Below, one piece after another: positions 30,886-39,239 of a stretch of DNA of 44,362 nt. Under the pieces are notes generated by a model that did no database searches, was not told where the DNA came from, and saw only the letters and a program-made list of their open reading frames with translations. The stretch's first letter is position 1, and every line of letters starts with the position of its first letter. A program made the translations under genes and the position numbers. Source of the DNA: Alkalicoccus chagannorensis DSM 18086 (lineage in GTDB: Bacteria; Bacillota; Bacilli; Bacillales; Salisediminibacteriaceae); assembly GCF_000429725.1 (NCBI RefSeq), contig NZ_AUCK01000033.1:1-44362 (forward strand), in the 5' to 3' direction.

Positions 30886-32676
30886 ATGCAGTTCCCACCG
30901 GCATCCGTCAATCAATTTTTCCGCACGTACCAGATTACGCAGTTTGCCGTTTCAGACGATGAAACCCGGCTGTACTTCAACACCAACATGAATGGGACCA
31001 TGAACATCTGGGCTCTCGATCTCCCGGATGGGTTTCCTTATTTATACGGCGCCACCGGTCAGTCTGCTTCGTTTATTCAGCCGGATCCAGAAGGGCGCTT
31101 CACGGCGGCAGCATTGGATGATGATGGTGATGAGAATTATCAGCTCTATGCACTGCCGCCGGAAGGCGGATCGCCTTCCCTTCTTTTTGACACGGAGGAA
31201 GGGGAAAAACATTTCGTTCATGAAATCCGCAGCAGTGGCGATGTGTATTTCGCCTCCAACAAGGAACAAGCAGCCGTCCTGTCGGGTTTCAGAAAAAATA
31301 TCTTCACCGGCGAAACAGAGAAGCTGTTTGAAGGTGCAGAGGGTGCGACGTTTATCAAAGCTGTCAGCCCCGACGGTCAAAAAACCGCTGTGACCGAACT
31401 CCGGTCCAATTCGCATCTGCCTGCCTACGTCGTGCATGGCGATGTGAGAAAGCCGCTCAGCATGAATCCGGAGGGTGTTCACAGTACGGGGGATGCTGTC
31501 TTTGTATCAAACGATGCCCTCTACATGACGTCCAACGAAGGAGGAGAGTTCCATGACCTCTGGTACATTGATCTTCATCAAGGGACTAGGAAAAGAGTCA
31601 TGCAGCTTTCTGGAGAAAATGTAGAACAGTTGAAATGGCACGAGGAATCCGGCAGCCTGCTCATTCAAACATCCAAAGGTGTGCGGGATTATCTGTATCT
31701 TCGGAGCCGGGATGGCTCAGTGGAACAGCTGGAAGCCCCGGTGGATGTCATCGAACAGATCAGTCTCGCGAAAAGCGGCGCTGTTTATGTGCTCGGGATG
31801 AAAGCAGTCGACCCGGTGAATATCTATAAATATGAACGAGGCACATGGAAGAAAATCACTAAAAATGAAGTGCCGGGAATGAAAGAAGAGCAGCTGACCG
31901 CACCGAAAACGGTGCAGTACGAAAGTTTTGACGGACGGAAGATAGAGGCACTCTGGTTTCAGGCGCCTGCCGATGCGGACAACGGCCATGTCATTTTCTG
32001 GCCGCACGGCGGCCCGCAGGCAGCGGAACGCAGCCAGTACCGTGCGGTTTTCCAGTGTTTTTTAAACGAAGGGTACTCGATTTTTGCCCCGAACTTCCGA
32101 GGCAGTACGGGATATGGGGCATCCTTTATGAAGCTGGTGGAACAGGACTGGGGAGGCGGCCCGAGAAAAGACTGTGTTGCAGGGATTGAATGGCTTTTCG
32201 ACCAAGGTTACTGCGATCCGGGGCGCCTGTTTTTAATCGGCGGATCTTACGGAGGCTATATGGCACTGCTGCTTGCAGGGCGTCACAGCGGCTATTTCCG
32301 GGCTGTCGTGGATATTTTCGGCGTATCCAATCTCTTTACGTTCATCGAATCCGTCCCAGACCATTGGAAGCCTGTCATGGCGAGCTGGCTCGGTGACCCT
32401 GTCAAAGATGAAGCGCGGCTGCAGCGTGATTCCCCCGTGACGTACCTGTCGTCGATGCAGCAGCCGATGCTCATTATTCAAGGAGCTAATGATCCAAGAG
32501 TGGTTAAAGAAGAGTCCGATCAGATCGCGGACGCATTGAAAAGACAAGGAACGAAAGTAGACTATCTCGTTCTCGACGATGAGGGCCACGGTTTCTCGAA
32601 AAAAGAAAACGAAGTGAAGGTCTACAAGCGCATACTTGGCTTTCTGCGTGAACATCAGCAGTCTTCCGAAGAATGA
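30886..32676 (+). CDS. S9 family peptidase (prolyl oligopeptidase/acylaminoacyl peptidase type)
   Basis: 596 residues without a signal peptide. The N-terminal half (about 1-340) is a beta-propeller-like domain with repeating short beta blades (RLYFNTNMNGTMNIWALDL and similar). The C-terminal catalytic domain has VIFWPHGGPQAAERSQYRAVF, FAPNFRGSTGYGASFM, the nucleophile elbow FLIGGSYGGYMALLLAG (Ser454), IQGANDPRVVKEESDQI (Asp) and LDDEGHGFSKKENE (His). It should cleave short peptides or acyl-peptides in the cytoplasm. ATG 30886 follows AGAGGAGGTTTGAC and lies one base after the MDR gene. Confidence 0.92.
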   Translation: MQFPPASVNQFFRTYQITQFAVSDDETRLYFNTNMNGTMNIWALDLPDGFPYLYGATGQSASFIQPDPEGRFTAAALDDDGDENYQLYALPPEGGSPSLLFDTEEGEKHFVHEIRSSGDVYFASNKEQAAVLSGFRKNIFTGETEKLFEGAEGATFIKAVSPDGQKTAVTELRSNSHLPAYVVHGDVRKPLSMNPEGVHSTGDAVFVSNDALYMTSNEGGEFHDLWYIDLHQGTRKRVMQLSGENVEQLKWHEESGSLLIQTSKGVRDYLYLRSRDGSVEQLEAPVDVIEQISLAKSGAVYVLGMKAVDPVNIYKYERGTWKKITKNEVPGMKEEQLTAPKTVQYESFDGRKIEALWFQAPADADNGHVIFWPHGGPQAAERSQYRAVFQCFLNEGYSIFAPNFRGSTGYGASFMKLVEQDWGGGPRKDCVAGIEWLFDQGYCDPGRLFLIGGSYGGYMALLLAGRHSGYFRAVVDIFGVSNLFTFIESVPDHWKPVMASWLGDPVKDEARLQRDSPVTYLSSMQQPMLIIQGANDPRVVKEESDQIADALKRQGTKVDYLVLDDEGHGFSKKENEVKVYKRILGFLREHQQSSEE

Positions 32677-32677
32677 T

Positions 32678-32860
32678 TCAGCTGCGTTCCTGTTCTTCGG
32701 CTAATTTTTTTCGAATGGCTTCTCTAGGTTCCCAGCAGTTGAATTTGTATTCCGGTCTGGTTTCATATCCGAGCCGGATGCAGTGATATACCATCCCCGC
32801 GTCTCCTTTTGCTGCATGAAAATGTTCGCACGTTGCACAGCAGTGGTAGCGGTTCTCCAT
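32678..32860 (-). CDS. Small cysteine-rich protein (60 aa)
   Basis: MENRYHCCATCEHFHAAKGD, then MVYHCIRLGYETRPEYKFNC and WEPREAIRKKLAEEQERS. Five cysteines (CC..C...C....C) and three histidines suggest a bound zinc or other metal. The pattern HCxxCxHF..C..L...T.P.Y.FNCW is typical of short conserved Bacillus proteins with no known role. CAGGGAGGGATGATT precedes ATG 32860. It ends two bases from the converging S9 gene. Confidence 0.75.
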   Translation of the reverse strand: MENRYHCCATCEHFHAAKGDAGMVYHCIRLGYETRPEYKFNCWEPREAIRKKLAEEQERS

Positions 32861-33125
32861 GAATCATCCCTCCCTGTTCAGCTTTCCGGCTATTGTACCA
32901 TGGAGAGGGGGGGCGCGGGTTCTCCTTTTCGTCAAGGAGCAGCAGCCCATCAGACGAAAGAGAGGCAGCTACATAACAAGCAGTGCAGAAGCGGAGGACG
33001 TCGGAAGACCTCTGTTTCCTGAGCAGCCTGCGCTGGAAATTTACTGATGCTGGAATGCAGCGAACCAACATCGTCGACTGTCCTGCAGGCCGATCAAACA
33101 AATCACGATACAAGGAGAGATTCAC

Positions 33126-34043
33126 ATGGAGAAATGGACGGTACCTTATTCCGGTCTGGAGGCCGGGCCCGTCGCGCTCGGATGCATGAGAATGAGCAGC
33201 CTGGATACCACTGAAGCGGAACGAGTCATCAAAACGAGCCTCGAAGCCGGTATCAATGTTTTTGACCACGCTGATATTTATGGAGGCGGGGAGGCAGAGC
33301 GCGTTTTCGGCAGAGCCGTGCCGCTTCACGGGAGTCAGCGTGAAAACATGATCATCCAGTCCAAATGCGGCATTAGAGAAGGGTTTTTCGACTTTTCAGA
33401 GGAACATATTTTGTCTTCCGTTGACGCAGTGCTGCAGCGGCTCGGAACAGACTACCTTGATGTTCTTCTTCTTCACCGCCCGGATGTGCTCATGGAACCG
33501 GAGGAAACAGGGCGTGCATTCGATCAGCTGTTTCAAAGCGGGAAGGTACGCAATGTAGGGGTCAGCAACATGAACCCAGGACAGATCCGCCTCCTGCAGA
33601 GCGGGATGGATCGGCCGATCGCCGTCAATCAAATGCAGCTCAGCCTTCTTCACACACCGATGATCGACGCCGGCCTTCAAGTGAACATGCACTGGGATGG
33701 AGCCGTTCAGCGGGATGGGGGAACGCTGGAATACATGAGGGAGCAGGACATGACGCTTCAGGCGTGGTCTCCGTTCCAGCATGGCATGATCGAAGGGCCA
33801 TTTATTGATCAGCCTGCATTTCCGGAGATAAACAAAGCACTGTCCGACATGGCCGAGAAGTATAATACTTCCAAGGAGGCAGTCGCTGCAGCATGGATTC
33901 TCCGGCTTCCGATGAAAGCACAGACCGTCATCGGATCGATGAACACGAGCCGTATTCAGAGAACGGCGGAAGCAGCACAGATAACATTAACGAGAAAAGA
34001 CTGGTACATGCTTTACCAGGCAGCCGGAAATAAACTCCCATAA
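33126..34043 (+). CDS. Aldo/keto reductase family oxidoreductase
   Basis: 305 residues, YdhF-like branch. The family order is clear: PVALGCMRMSSLDTTEAERV, then GINVFDHADIYGGGEAERVFG (catalytic Asp and Tyr), QSKCGIREGFFDFSEEHI (catalytic Lys in SKCG), YLDVLLLHRPDVLMEP (His), VGVSNMNPGQIRLL and IGSMNTSRIQRTAEA near the end for NADPH binding. Reduces aldehydes or ketones with NADPH; physiological substrate unknown. ACAAGGAGAGATTCAC precedes ATG 33126. It lies 34 bp before the EamA permease start. Confidence 0.92.
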   Translation: MEKWTVPYSGLEAGPVALGCMRMSSLDTTEAERVIKTSLEAGINVFDHADIYGGGEAERVFGRAVPLHGSQRENMIIQSKCGIREGFFDFSEEHILSSVDAVLQRLGTDYLDVLLLHRPDVLMEPEETGRAFDQLFQSGKVRNVGVSNMNPGQIRLLQSGMDRPIAVNQMQLSLLHTPMIDAGLQVNMHWDGAVQRDGGTLEYMREQDMTLQAWSPFQHGMIEGPFIDQPAFPEINKALSDMAEKYNTSKEAVAAAWILRLPMKAQTVIGSMNTSRIQRTAEAAQITLTRKDWYMLYQAAGNKLP

Positions 34044-34077
34044 TGAACATGGTTGAATGGAAAGGAGGAAGGGATGC

Positions 34078-34959
34078 ATGCTGAAAGGCAGCTTCTTCAT
34101 GATTCTGGTGACCATGTTCTACGCAGGCAATATTCTTGTCGGCAGAGCGCTCAATGAACTGCCGCCCTTTACGATTGCCTACACAAGACTCCTGCTTGCT
34201 TTTCTGCTCCTGCTTCCTTTCGCCCCGGCTGCCTGGAGGCACCGAGGGTTATTCTGGACGTACAGGTGGCCGTTTTTCTGGATGACCGCAGCAGGGGTTA
34301 CTTTTTTTAATACGTTCATTTACGGATCTCTTCAATATACAACAGCGGCAAACGTCGCTGTATTGGAAACGTTGATTCCAGCAGTCACGGTCATCGCAGC
34401 TTTTCTATTGTTACATGAACCTTTGAAAGCGAGGCAGTGGACAGGAGCGTCGATCTCTTTTTTTGGCGCCCTGTTTGTGATCACAGAGGGACGCATAGAT
34501 ACACTGTTGACGATGGAATGGAATCCGGGAGATATCCTCATGTCTGGTGCCGTCATCTGCTGGACCGCCTATTCCCTTCTCGTAAGAAAATACATGCATC
34601 TGTTTCCCTCGCTTGCAGCGCTTTTTTTGATGAACTTTTTATCTATTCTTATGCTGCTGCCGTTTATCGCTGTAGAATGGTCGCTCGGGGGTGTACCCGT
34701 GCCATTTACGCTGAATGAAATAAGCGGGCTGCTGTATCTCGGCATTTTTCCCTCTGTGGTGGCGCTGTTTTTGTTTAATAAGGCGGTTGCCGCACTCGGC
34801 GCAGGCAGGTCCTCGATCTTTTTGAATCTGCTTCCCGTCTTCACGATTGCCGGCTCGGTCCTTCTGCTCCAGGAACCGGTTTCTTCTCCTCAAATTATTG
34901 GGGCGGGAGTGTTAATTGCTGGTGTCATGATGTCGACACTTCATTCAGGAAAAGGGTAG
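34078..34959 (+). CDS. EamA/DMT superfamily permease
   Basis: 293 residues with ten hydrophobic helices in two EamA repeats (LKGSFFMILVTMFYAGNILVGRAL and DILMSGAVICWTAYSLLVRKYMH mark the repeat starts in part). The motif LLHEPLKARQWTGASISFFGALFV and the paired LLQEPVSSPQIIGAGVLIAGVMM are typical ends of each repeat. ATG 34078 is chosen because AAAGGAGG lies at 34061-34068. Substrate unknown; family members export amino acids, nucleobases or other metabolites. Distinct from the RarD-like permease at 10360. Confidence 0.88.
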   Translation: MLKGSFFMILVTMFYAGNILVGRALNELPPFTIAYTRLLLAFLLLLPFAPAAWRHRGLFWTYRWPFFWMTAAGVTFFNTFIYGSLQYTTAANVAVLETLIPAVTVIAAFLLLHEPLKARQWTGASISFFGALFVITEGRIDTLLTMEWNPGDILMSGAVICWTAYSLLVRKYMHLFPSLAALFLMNFLSILMLLPFIAVEWSLGGVPVPFTLNEISGLLYLGIFPSVVALFLFNKAVAALGAGRSSIFLNLLPVFTIAGSVLLLQEPVSSPQIIGAGVLIAGVMMSTLHSGKG

Positions 34960-35022
34960 ACAGAATCAGAAAAAAGTGCAGTTGATTTCGAAAAAGGGGT
35001 AGCATTTTTTAATTTGCTGTAC

Positions 35023-35161
35023 TATACTAAGAATTAGCTTATTGAGGTCCGGAAATGAAAGTAAGAAGGCGAACTTGAGAAAGTTCCTCTTGCACGATTT
35101 GAAGAAAGACTCTCAACAAGTAATATTTAGCGGTATGTAATTCCGCGCAGGAGGATTATGC
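35023..35161 (+). promoter_or_regulatory. Cold-shock gene leader
   Basis: A TATACT -10 at 35023-35028 (weak -35) would give a leader of about 130 bases. It contains a GAACTT-GAGA-AAGTTC hairpin (35071-35086) and AGGAGG just before the ATG at 35162. Long structured leaders are usual for csp genes and control translation by temperature; the thermosensor role here is inferred. Confidence 0.5.
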
Positions 35162-35362
35162 ATGACTGAAGGTACAGTAAAGTGGTTCAACGCAGAAAAA
35201 GGTTTCGGTTTCATCGAGGTTGAAGGACAGGACGACGTATTCGTTCACTTCTCCGCTATTCAGGAAGAAGGCTTCAAGACTCTCGAAGAAGGACAAACTG
35301 TCTCTTTTGAAATCGAGCAGGGTCAGCGTGGACCCCAGGCTGCTAACGTACAGAAGCAGTAA
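35162..35362 (+). CDS. Cold shock protein, CspA/CspB family
   Basis: 66 residues, the usual length. It has the RNP1 motif KGFGFIEV and RNP2 motif VFVHFSAI, and opens [19 protein letters not shown]. It is a single OB-fold that binds single-stranded RNA and keeps mRNAs open. Many Asp/Glu residues, as is normal for Bacillus Csp proteins. GCAGGAGGATTATGC precedes the ATG. Confidence 0.96.
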   Translation: MTEGTVKWFNAEKGFGFIEVEGQDDVFVHFSAIQEEGFKTLEEGQTVSFEIEQGQRGPQAANVQKQ

Positions 35363-35372
35363 TTGTACTTGT

Positions 35373-35406
35373 AAAAGCTCCCGGCTTACCGCCCGGGAGC
35401 TTTTTC
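35373..35406 (+). terminator. Terminator after the cold shock gene
   Basis: AAAAGCTCCCGG/CCGGGAGCTTTT stem, loop CTTACCGC, then TTTCG. Confidence 0.88.
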
Positions 35407-35499
35407 GTGCGTGAAAGAGGGGCTTGGCGGCCGCTGTCCGTTTCGTTCGACTCGGGACTGCGGCCGCGGTCCTGTATAGAACCGGCGGAGGTGGAGAAG

Positions 35500-36504
35500 A
35501 TGAGAGTTCTGGTTACAGGCGGTGCGGGGTTTATCGGCAGTCATACAGCAGCCGCTCTTGTGGAAAAAGGCTTTGCGCCTATTGTGGCGGATAACTTCAG
35601 CACGTCCAGTACAGAGATACCGGAACGGATAGCTGCTGCATCCGGCGGGGAAGTAAAATCCGTGCAGGTGGATTTTCGTTACCAGCAGGACGTCGAACGT
35701 ATGCTGGAAGAGGAACGACCAGAGGCGGTCATTCATTTTGCCGGCAGAAAATCAGTAGAGGAATCGTTAGAACAGCCCTTGGCGTATTATGAGCATAATA
35801 TGGCTGCATCGATTCATCTGATTCGTGCCATGAAAAAGACTGGCGTAAACCGCTTGATTTTTAGTTCATCCGCCACGATTTACGGGACAGAGGCACCCGT
35901 ACCAGCTGCTGAGACAGCACCAGCTGTTCCGTTCAACCCTTATGGTCGATCCAAGCTGATGGTCGAGCAGGTGCTGCAGGATGAGGCGGCAGCGGATCCA
36001 GATTGGCGTATAGCGGTGCTCCGCTATTTTAATCCGGTCGGGGCACATCCCAGCCGGTTGATCGGCGAGAATCCGAGAACAAAACCTGGAAACCTGGCAC
36101 CAGTGCTGATGCAGGTGCTGCGCGGAGACCTTCCATATCTGCGCATTTTCGGAAACGACTATGATACGCATGACGGGACGGCGGTACGGGATTATGTCCA
36201 TGTGTGCGACGTGGCGGAAGGCCATACGGCAGCGCTGCAGTACCTGGAGGATCATCCCGGCTGTCACTTATTCAACATCGGGACTGGGACCGGTGCGAGC
36301 GTCCTTGATATGAAAACGATGATGGAAAAAGTCTCCGGCCGGACAATTCCATTCCGCTTTGAGCCGCGGCGCAGAGGTGACGCAGCAGTCAGCGTGGCCG
36401 ACGTGAGCCGCGCCGAACAACACATGAACTGGCGCGCAGCACGCAGTCTAGAGGATATGTGCAGAGATTTATGGCAATGGAAAAAATCAATCGGGGAAGT
36501 ATAG
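35500..36504 (+). CDS. galE: UDP-glucose 4-epimerase
   Basis: 334 residues from ATG 35500 (GGAGGTGGAG upstream). It is an extended short-chain dehydrogenase: the NAD-binding VLVTGGAGFIGSHTAAALVE opens the protein, then VDFRYQQD, VIHFAGRKSVEES, SSSATIYGTE and the catalytic PYGRSKLMVEQ (Tyr-x-x-x-Lys). The GalE-specific RYFNPVGAHPSRLIGE and RDYVHVCDVAEGH follow. It interconverts UDP-glucose and UDP-galactose for surface polysaccharide or galactose use. No other gal gene is adjacent. Confidence 0.93.
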   Translation: MRVLVTGGAGFIGSHTAAALVEKGFAPIVADNFSTSSTEIPERIAAASGGEVKSVQVDFRYQQDVERMLEEERPEAVIHFAGRKSVEESLEQPLAYYEHNMAASIHLIRAMKKTGVNRLIFSSSATIYGTEAPVPAAETAPAVPFNPYGRSKLMVEQVLQDEAAADPDWRIAVLRYFNPVGAHPSRLIGENPRTKPGNLAPVLMQVLRGDLPYLRIFGNDYDTHDGTAVRDYVHVCDVAEGHTAALQYLEDHPGCHLFNIGTGTGASVLDMKTMMEKVSGRTIPFRFEPRRRGDAAVSVADVSRAEQHMNWRAARSLEDMCRDLWQWKKSIGEV

Positions 36505-36563
36505 GCGCTGAAAGCGTTTTATTTGCGCACAACGGGTATAATGGTAGTAAGGAGGTGTTGATC

Positions 36564-36698
36564 GTGAAACGACGGAATGTTCTGCTTCCTGAGGAAAGAG
36601 AGAATGCAGCATCGGACGACATGATTTACGAAGGCGCACCTGTTTATTACCCGGATCCAGATGAAGAAACCGAGGATGCGCGGGAGCCGCTCCACTGA
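36564..36698 (+). CDS. Small acidic hypothetical protein (44 aa)
   Basis: GTG 36564 lies eight bases after AAGGAGG, and a TATAAT occurs at 36537-36542, only a few bases before that site. The product begins MKRRNVLLPEERENAASDDM and ends DPDEETEDAREPLH. A basic start is followed by a strongly acidic tail. No family recognised. Confidence 0.55.
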   Translation: MKRRNVLLPEERENAASDDMIYEGAPVYYPDPDEETEDAREPLH

Positions 36699-37120
36699 CG
36701 ATGACCCCATAGACGGAACGAGCAGGTCTCACCGTCGGCAGCCTTCTGCTCGTCATGCGGGAGCTGGATGCGCTGTCTTCCGGTTAAAAAGAAAATAGCC
36801 GGATCATGCTGAGGCTGAGGAGAAGTCCGTGGAGCACGCGGGCGGACACGAGTATCGGTACATGATTTGGCACTGGACGTAGCGCTGGCGGTAATGTACT
36901 GTCCTGACGGCGGAATGTCCGAGTGGAGGAGCTGTGAAGGCAGTTCCTTTTTTCATGTTGTCGACATAGATAACGTGTTATCAACAAGAATGGGCAGGCC
37001 GCACTTTTTACGTGAGGCTTTTGCCAAAAGGACCAATAAGATACAATGAAAACATAACGTTTGTTTCAAGAAGGGGGGCAGACAGAGAAGGCAGCCAACA
37101 CGTCGTCTCTGTCATTATAG
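36699..37120. other. Gene-free stretch before the DEAD-box helicase
   Basis: No gene with a ribosome binding site is seen. A 67-codon minus-strand frame (36784-36987) is basic and Ser/Arg/Leu-rich and is judged a chance frame. TTTTGC (37019-37024) and TACAAT (37042-37047), 17 bp apart, might be a weak promoter for the helicase. Confidence 0.5.
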
Positions 37121-38254
37121 ATGAACAGTATCATAGAAACGCTGCCTGCATTTTTGCAGACAGCTTGGGAGAAACATGAATTTACAGACTGGACGAGGGT
37201 CCAGAAAGAAGTGCTGCCCGAAGCTTTTGAAGGCCGGCAGCTGATCGTGGAGGCACCAACCGGATCCGGGAAGACGCTTGCCTATCTCCTGCCGGCACTC
37301 AAAGATGCAGATCCGGCGTTAAAGCAGACGCAGGTAGTGATAGCCGTCTCGACGAGAGAGCTCGCGATGCAGGTACTGCAGGAAGTTCAGGCATGGTCTG
37401 CAGACAGCACCCTGACAAGCGCAGCCATGATTGGGGGAGCCAACGTCAAACGACAGCAGGAAAAATTGAAGAAAAAACCGGCTGTCATTGTGGGAACGCC
37501 TGGTCGTCTCATGGAACACATCAGCAGCCGGAAATTAAAAATGCATCAAGTACAGTCCCTCATTCTGGATGAGGCGGACCAGCTGTTTGCTCCTGAGCAT
37601 ATCGAGAGTACCGAAAACTTGATGAAGTCCGTCCAGCGGGACTGCAGGAAGATGATTGTATCCGCGACGATTCCGCCTAGGGTGGAAAAGCTGGCGGCAG
37701 AAAAGCTCGATGATCCGAAAATCATCCGCATTGAGCCCGATCAGGCATTTCTTGAATCCATGACCCATGTCTATATCGAAGCGCCGCTGCGGGAAAAAGG
37801 AAATATGCTGCTTCGTCTCACCGCAGTGGAAGGATTCCGTGGTATTGTATTCAGCAATGACCGGTTCGAATTGGAAAAACTCGCAGGGAGACAGGAAGGC
37901 AAAAAACGTGCAGCCGCAGTGCTTCATGCAGAGACATCCCGTGAAGACAGGGAGAAGGCAATCAAATCCGTACGAAGCGGGGAGGTGTCCGTCCTGCTCG
38001 CGACCGATGTGGCCTCACGCGGCCTCGATCTGCCGGATCTCTCGTTCGTCGTGCAGATGGATACGGCAAACGATCTCAAGCAGTATATCCACCGTGCGGG
38101 ACGCACCGCACGTGCCGGTAATACAGGGACAGTGGTCTCCATCGTGACGGAGGGAGAAAAAGAGCGCCTGGAGCAGATGACGACATCGCTTCATATTCCT
38201 CTGCAGAAGGGAATATTAAAGCAGGGAGCACTTGTACTGGAGGGAAAACCATGA
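37121..38254 (+). CDS. DEAD-box ATP-dependent RNA helicase (YfmL-like)
   Basis: 377 residues, the length of Bacillus YfmL. Helicase motifs in order: Q-motif WTRVQKEVLPEAFEG, I APTGSGKT, Ia STRELAMQV, Ib TPGRLMEH, II LDEADQLF (DEAD), III VSATIPP, V ATDVASRGLDLPDL and VI QYIHRAGRTARAG. There is no C-terminal RNA-binding extension. YfmL-type helicases take part in ribosome assembly and growth in the cold, and a cold-shock gene lies 2 kb upstream. No clear Shine-Dalgarno precedes ATG 37121, which is unusual here. The stop overlaps the next start (ATGA). Confidence 0.92.
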   Translation: MNSIIETLPAFLQTAWEKHEFTDWTRVQKEVLPEAFEGRQLIVEAPTGSGKTLAYLLPALKDADPALKQTQVVIAVSTRELAMQVLQEVQAWSADSTLTSAAMIGGANVKRQQEKLKKKPAVIVGTPGRLMEHISSRKLKMHQVQSLILDEADQLFAPEHIESTENLMKSVQRDCRKMIVSATIPPRVEKLAAEKLDDPKIIRIEPDQAFLESMTHVYIEAPLREKGNMLLRLTAVEGFRGIVFSNDRFELEKLAGRQEGKKRAAAVLHAETSREDREKAIKSVRSGEVSVLLATDVASRGLDLPDLSFVVQMDTANDLKQYIHRAGRTARAGNTGTVVSIVTEGEKERLEQMTTSLHIPLQKGILKQGALVLEGKP

Positions 38255-38784
38255 TCCGACAGGCGGTGATTGAAGACGCAGAGGCCATTGCGGCGGTGCA
38301 GGCAGCAAACTGGCAGGACACATATGAAGGCCTACTGCCTCCTGCAACAGCCGCGTCCTGGACCACAGAGGAGCGTACTGTCCGATGGAAAAAGCAGATG
38401 GAGCAGGCGGTCTCCGGTGGTACGAATCTGTTTGTCTATGAGGCAGGAAATCAGATTGCCGGTTTTGTTCTCGCTGGAACGACCAAAGATGCAAGGCTCC
38501 GCATGCGTTATTCCGGGGAGATTTATGGAATCTACGTGCATCCGGACTGGAAGAAACAGGGGATCGGCAGGGTGCTGCTCGAGGCTGGTTTCTCTCATCT
38601 CCGTGATAAACAGCACCGACGAGCCGGCTTGTGGGTACTTTCTGATCAGCGGGAACGACACTTCTTTGAACGAATGGAAGGCGATCCGGTCTATGAAGCA
38701 CCTATTACCATTGCAGGGCGGTCCTATCAGCAGACAGCGTATGGATGGGAAGACCTCACAAGGCTGATTCCGACTTCTCACTGA
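38251..38784 (+). CDS. GNAT family N-acetyltransferase
   Basis: 177 residues. It begins MIRQAVIEDAEAIAAVQAAN, has WQDTYEGLLPPATAASW, the acetyl-CoA motif IYGIYVHPDWKKQGIGRVLL and a later GLWVLSDQRERHFFERM. ATG overlaps the helicase stop, so the two are coupled. Target unknown. The start of the protein resembles the GNAT at 9438, pointing to the same subfamily. Confidence 0.88.
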   Translation: MIRQAVIEDAEAIAAVQAANWQDTYEGLLPPATAASWTTEERTVRWKKQMEQAVSGGTNLFVYEAGNQIAGFVLAGTTKDARLRMRYSGEIYGIYVHPDWKKQGIGRVLLEAGFSHLRDKQHRRAGLWVLSDQRERHFFERMEGDPVYEAPITIAGRSYQQTAYGWEDLTRLIPTSH

Positions 38785-38969
38785 CAAGGACGCAGAGGAG
38801 TCGTATCGGAAAGCAGCTCCTGGCCGCAGTCGGAGCTGGGCCGCTTTCTGCGCCCGCGGACAGATCGGTTAGAAACGGCACGGGACAGGCGCAGCAGCTT
38901 CCCGTCGTGGACGAAGTATAAGAAGAGAATCAGGAGGGATGCCGCAGGAATAGCAGCGGGCCAGGCACA

Positions 38970-39239
38970 TCAGCGCCGCTTCCAGCGGCTGCCCTCCCGC
39001 TGCCGCAGCCGCTTCATGGCTGCGGCATTTTGGTGCTTTTTGAGGCTGGATGCTTCAGGGTCTGGCCTGATCGAAGTGATTTGTCCATCCTCAAGCGTGA
39101 TCCATACCTGCGAACCGGTCAGCTCGGCAGGTAATGCTGTCTCCGGCACGAGCCATTCCTCCCCATGTTCGTGCGATAGAATGACCGCCATTCCTTCTTC
39201 AAACCGGTCAATTTCGGCCTGCACATCCTTATTCGACAC
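38970..39239 (-). CDS. DUF3006 family protein
   Basis: 89 residues from GTG 39239, which has GAAGAAGG eight bases upstream inside the end of the lipoprotein gene; the frame overlaps that gene's stop by eleven bases. The core reads AEIDRFEEGMAVILSHEHGE, then EWLVPETALPAELTGSQVWI and SIRPDPEASSLKKH, followed by a basic tail (MKRLRQREGSRWKRR). DUF3006 genes commonly follow ComEC-like metallo-beta-lactamase genes, as here. The N-terminal DRFEG-like motif defines the family; the function is unknown. Confidence 0.8.
   Translation of the reverse strand: MSNKDVQAEIDRFEEGMAVILSHEHGEEWLVPETALPAELTGSQVWITLEDGQITSIRPDPEASSLKKHQNAAAMKRLRQREGSRWKRR

Noticed and set aside
36784-36987. 67-codon minus-strand frame
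   Set aside because: No upstream site and an atypical Arg/Leu/Ser composition; treated as chance.
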